From Candidatus Yonathbacteria bacterium CG17_big_fil_post_rev_8_21_14_2_50_43_9 (GTDB lineage Bacteria; Patescibacteriota; Minisyncoccia; Phycocordibacterales; UBA1550): 7,192 nucleotides of DNA. Under the pieces are notes generated by a model that was given only the letters and a program-made list of their open reading frames with translations, was not told the DNA's origin and ran no database searches. Shown in pieces: positions 5,028-7,192 of this stretch; positions within the stretch are counted from its first letter, which is position 1; every line of letters starts with the position of its first letter. Both the position numbers and the translations under genes were made by a program. The stretch spans positions 58,419 through 65,610 of the forward strand of contig PCUO01000009.1 in assembly GCA_002771015.1 (NCBI GenBank), read 5' to 3'.

Positions 5028-6020
5028 CTATCTTTCCTCTTCTTCACGTTTCTCGTCAGTTTTTTTGTATTCTTCTTTTTTAGGCTCTGGCGTTTCCAAA
5101 ACACTAGGAGTTGAGGTCGCTTTCGCGTTTGTTATAGTTGAACGAATTTCCTCCATGCGTTCAATTTTTGGTGTGTATTTATTATACTCAACATGAGTTT
5201 TAGCGTTTTCATTTTTGTCTGATGTTTTAGGAGAAATCTTCGATGAATCTTTTTCGGATTCATCATCTTTATCATTTCTATATTTTTCTTTTAACTCATT
5301 GTGCTTTTTTTCCGCATCATCGCGTGCAACCTGAACCTTCTTTAAGGTTGTGTTGTTTTTTTCATTCTTCAAAGAAGATTTTGCAACAACTGGAGTTGCT
5401 GTCGCGGTGATGGTTCTTGTTGCAACAAACCCGACACTTGAATTCATGTCGAGAAGAACCTGCTCGTGAGAATTATAAACATTTGAAAGTCTTGAGGCAG
5501 TTTCTATAGCATTGTCACCATCTTCATTTTCATCAAATTTTTCAATGCGCTTTTTAACACGTTCTGAATAGCGCTCAAGATTTCTCTCTGCAACTTGCTG
5601 GATCTCCTGAGGCGCATCTGGAGTCATGGCGAGTTTTTCAACCTCCTCTAGGCGACGCTCCACGAGCTTTACTTCCCAATCAGCTTTTGCTTTTGGTGTC
5701 ATAGCCACCGCTCCACGCACACTTTCATTCATATAAACTTTCACTGAGAAAAGCGCATCGCCAGGAACTGAACTTTCCGCGGCAAAAGAAACAGTACCAC
5801 CCATTAGAAGACATATTATTACTAAAATTGAAATACCTTTCTTGTTTCTGAAATTGTTAATATTGAAAGGGGAAGGAATTAAATGTGGTGAAAAAGCAAT
5901 TTCATTTACGGGGTTCAATTTAATATGGCGAACAAGCGCGCTTTTCATCTCTGCCTTTTCTTCTACATAGAGTCGTGTGTTCTTTGCTCCTTTTTTAATT
6001 TGTTTAATTATGTTTTCCAT
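5028..6020 (-). CDS. Membrane-anchored DUF5667 protein, probable anti-sigma factor
   Basis: This 330-residue protein is encoded just downstream of an ECF sigma factor and is probably its membrane-bound regulator. Layout: a cytoplasmic N-terminal segment (1-60) with a helical part LYVEEKAEMKSALVRHIKLNPV (17-38, given in summary) that resembles the sigma-side segment of related CPR proteins; a single membrane segment at about 62-81 (ISILVIICLLMGGTVSFA); then an outside DUF5667 domain at about 84-195, opening with the typical ESSVPGDALFSVKVYMNE and continuing as helices rich in ERRLEEVEKL. The tail (about 214-330) is highly charged Lys/Glu/Asp, low complexity and probably disordered. There is no zinc-binding anti-sigma HxxxCxxC motif, so the mode of sigma binding differs from the ZAS class. 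No Shine-Dalgarno site is seen before ATG 6020. The family match is good; the anti-sigma role rests on context and topology. Confidence 0.75.
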   Translation of the reverse strand: MENIIKQIKKGAKNTRLYVEEKAEMKSALVRHIKLNPVNEIAFSPHLIPSPFNINNFRNKKGISILVIICLLMGGTVSFAAESSVPGDALFSVKVYMNESVRGAVAMTPKAKADWEVKLVERRLEEVEKLAMTPDAPQEIQQVAERNLERYSERVKKRIEKFDENEDGDNAIETASRLSNVYNSHEQVLLDMNSSVGFVATRTITATATPVVAKSSLKNEKNNTTLKKVQVARDDAEKKHNELKEKYRNDKDDESEKDSSKISPKTSDKNENAKTHVEYNKYTPKIERMEEIRSTITNAKATSTPSVLETPEPKKEEYKKTDEKREEEER

Positions 6021-6159
6021 GTTGTTCTGAAAGCGCGCTTACTCTTATAAAACTGTACATATGAGCCATAAAATTTTCATTGCAATAAACGAAGAAACTA
6101 AGGATACTTGCTGGGGCAAGTGGACGAAGTTTTTGAAGTTTTTGAGCAGAAAATTTCAT
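6004..6159 (-). CDS. Possible 51-residue bridging ORF between sigma and anti-sigma genes
   Basis: An ATG (6159-6157) overlaps the TGA of the sigma gene as ATGA. The frame stays open for 51 codons, begins MKFSAQKLQKLRPLAPASIL, and ends at TAA 6006-6004, overlapping the anti-sigma start at 6020 by 17 bases. The overlap at both ends suggests translational coupling along the operon in place of Shine-Dalgarno sites. The peptide itself shows no recognisable family, and a chance ORF is quite possible. An inverted repeat ACTTGC/GCAAGT (6106-6121) and a tandem nonamer (6127-6144) lie within it. Confidence 0.3.
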   Translation of the reverse strand: MKFSAQKLQKLRPLAPASILSFFVYCNENFMAHMYSFIRVSALSEQHGKHN

Positions 6160-6680
6160 GGCGTAATAGCTGTTTTATTATAGGAAGCTAGTGTCTTTAG
6201 TTTCTCGATTGCTCTGTGTATTCGTACCGAGATGACATTTTCTGTTTCGTGAGTAAGATGTGCAATGTCTTTTACGGAGAGTCCGTCCACATGTCGCATC
6301 ACTAGCGCTTCTCTATATTTGTCGGGGAGACATTCAAGTAAAGCGAGGGCCTGAGCGTGTTCGTCTTTGGTTTCAATATCTCGCATTGACTCAGTGCCAA
6401 TATCAAAACCTTCTTCGTCACGCATGCGGTCAAGCGACTCATCTTTCTTTTTGCGATACTCGTCAATGATCAGATTGTTCACAATGCGGTACAAAAACGC
6501 GAGCATATTATCTATTTCCTTTCCTTGTGACATGTATTCCCAAACACGAACAAAGGTTCCCTGAGCTAAATCTTTTGCTTTTTCCCTGTCTGACACACGG
6601 AAAATACAGTGCCGAAATATCGCATCAGCAAACTGGTCATAAGCCTTAAGGAATTCCTGTTCAACTGCATTGGTTTTCAT
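6156..6680 (-). CDS. ECF-type RNA polymerase sigma factor (sigma-70 family, regions 2 and 4)
   Basis: This is a 174-residue alternative sigma factor. Region 2 spans about 9-77: AYDQFADAIFRHCIFRVSD, then the DLAQGTFVRVWEYM stretch (37-50, core-binding helix) and AFLYRIVNNLIIDEYRKKK (61-79, -10 recognition). Region 4 spans about 105-162: LECLPDKYREALVMRHVDG (115-133) followed by the helix-turn-helix LSVKDIAHLTHETENVISVRIHRAIEKLK, which reads the -35. There is no region 1 or 3, as expected for the ECF class. ATG at 6680 is preferred over the in-frame start at 6728: conserved sequence begins there and the upstream bases encode nothing family-like. It is followed 135 bp later by the DUF5667 protein, a pairing known in Patescibacteria. 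It ends in TGA, supporting the standard code. Envelope stress or surface signalling is the likely input, but the signal is unknown. Confidence 0.9.
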   Translation of the reverse strand: MKTNAVEQEFLKAYDQFADAIFRHCIFRVSDREKAKDLAQGTFVRVWEYMSQGKEIDNMLAFLYRIVNNLIIDEYRKKKDESLDRMRDEEGFDIGTESMRDIETKDEHAQALALLECLPDKYREALVMRHVDGLSVKDIAHLTHETENVISVRIHRAIEKLKTLASYNKTAITP

Positions 6681-6684
6681 GCCT

Positions 6685-6705
6685 ACATTAGACCTGTAAC
6701 CTGAT
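6685..6705 (-). promoter_or_regulatory. Candidate control element of the sigma gene (GTTACAGGTCTA)
   Basis: Immediately upstream of ATG 6680 the minus strand reads AGGTTACAGGTCTAATGTAGG. The block GTTACnGGTCTA recurs on the plus strand at 6861-6872, and its core TACGGGTC also occurs at 6817-6824. ECF sigma genes often control their own promoter, so this could be an autoregulatory site or a start-proximal promoter. Position and recurrence are seen; function is inferred. Confidence 0.3.
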
Positions 6706-6810
6706 AACTTTTTTGCTTCAATCCACAATTCTCAGCTGCAGCTTGTAAAAAATTCCTTGAAATATCTTGATATTCCTCATAATTTTTGACTACGTCTCTC
6801 ATTCAGCAGA

Positions 6811-6826
6811 ATGACCTACGGGTCAT
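6811..6826. repeat. Hairpin ATGACC-TACG-GGTCAT with cUACGg loop
   Basis: Perfect six-base arms around TACG. It lies in the 252-bp gap between the helicase and the sigma gene. In RNA on the plus strand it forms a UNCG-class stable tetraloop; the minus-strand loop is CGTA. It could be an operator or part of the sigma leader. The rest of the gap is AT-rich without a coding signal. Confidence 0.55.
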
Positions 6827-6869
6827 CGAAAATTGTGAATTTCGCTACGAAAATTATTAAGTTACGGGT

Positions 6870-6903
6870 CTATTATTAAAGACGGGCTTAAAGTGCCGTT
6901 CTT
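6870..6903 (-). terminator. Weak terminator-like hairpin after the helicase gene
   Basis: On the minus strand AAGAACGG (6903-6896) pairs with CCGTCTT (6885-6879) with one bulge and a ten-base loop, followed by TAATAATAG. The stem is acceptable but the T-run is poor. Confidence 0.3.
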
Positions 6904-6932
6904 ACATACTGACCTATATTACCACTAGTGAA

Positions 6933-7192
6933 TTAGATAAACGTCAGCGCTTTCCCCTTCTCTCCTGCGCGGCCAGTACGTCCAATGCGGTGCACATAGT
7001 CGTCGTAGGTTTCAGGAATGTCAAAGTTTATAACATGCGATACTCCAGCAATGTCCAAACCGCGCGCTGCAACGTCTGTCGCAACAAGTATCTGCACTAT
7101 CCCTTTTTTGAAAGTATCCAAAGCGCGCTGACGCTGTCCTTGATTTTTATCTCCGTGAATAGACTGCGCTTTAAAACCTTTTTTACCAAGAG
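6933..7192 (-). CDS. DEAD-box RNA helicase, C-terminal end (runs off right edge)
   Basis: These are the last 85 residues of an ATP-dependent RNA helicase; the N-terminal lobe is outside the window. The RecA-like second lobe is clear: [21 protein letters not shown] (about 10-30, motif IV region, shown in summary), [14 protein letters not shown] (34-47, motif V), [19 protein letters not shown] (52-70) and [10 protein letters not shown] (67-76, motif VI with the arginine finger). The protein stops at TAA (6935-6933) directly after GKALTFI. RhlE/DeaD relatives usually carry at least one more helix after this strand, so the C-terminus is very short. It is RhlE/DeaD-like in general type; I cannot name the exact member from this fragment. 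Confidence 0.92.
   Translation of the reverse strand, partial: LGKKGFKAQSIHGDKNQGQRQRALDTFKKGIVQILVATDVAARGLDIAGVSHVINFDIPETYDDYVHRIGRTGRAGEKGKALTFI

Noticed and set aside
6933..7192. Recoded stop allowing the helicase to continue
   Set aside because: The stop is TAA, and the codons after it give only 14 residues that do not resemble a helicase C-terminus.

Overview
The window looks like chromosomal DNA of a Candidate Phyla Radiation bacterium (Patescibacteria, most likely a Parcubacteria-type lineage). This rests on a moderate AT bias, short intergenic gaps, almost no Shine-Dalgarno sites, a degenerate beta-lactamase-fold protein in a gyrA neighbourhood, a short four-domain S1 protein, and an ECF sigma factor paired with a DUF5667 membrane protein. 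The stop codons fit the standard bacterial code: the sigma gene ends in TGA, and no long gene needs TGA read as glycine. The lineage is an inference from gene style, not from a marker alignment.

Layout. 1-702 (minus) is the N-terminal third of DNA gyrase subunit A, running off the left edge. 703-871 holds its promoter and a REP/MITE-like palindromic element. 872-1198 and 1215-1844 (both minus) form a two-gene unit: a degenerate MBL-fold protein followed by a small single-pass membrane protein. 1875-2210 (plus) is a compact independent transcription unit. It has a strong promoter back-to-back with the MBL promoter, a structured leader, a 36-codon ORF with the only good ribosome-binding site seen on the plus strand, and a strong terminator. 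A 41-bp near-continuous palindrome follows, then the promoter and structured leader of an rpsA-like gene (2425-3519, plus). A secreted or surface Ca-binding-repeat protein (3458-4510, minus) converges on rpsA and overlaps its 3' end through a repeat-derived tail. A DUF378 membrane protein (4669-4890) and a DUF5667 anti-sigma-like protein (5028-6020) follow, then an ECF sigma factor (6156-6680), all minus. The right edge carries the C-terminal end of a DEAD-box helicase (6933-7192, minus).

How the parts fit. gyrA, S1 and the helicase are housekeeping functions (DNA topology, translation, RNA remodelling). The ECF sigma/DUF5667 pair reads as a trans-envelope signalling module. The least explained item is the 300-nt unit at 1875-2210, which could be a small-peptide mRNA, a structured RNA, or both. 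I see no CRISPR array, tRNA, rRNA or intact transposon.
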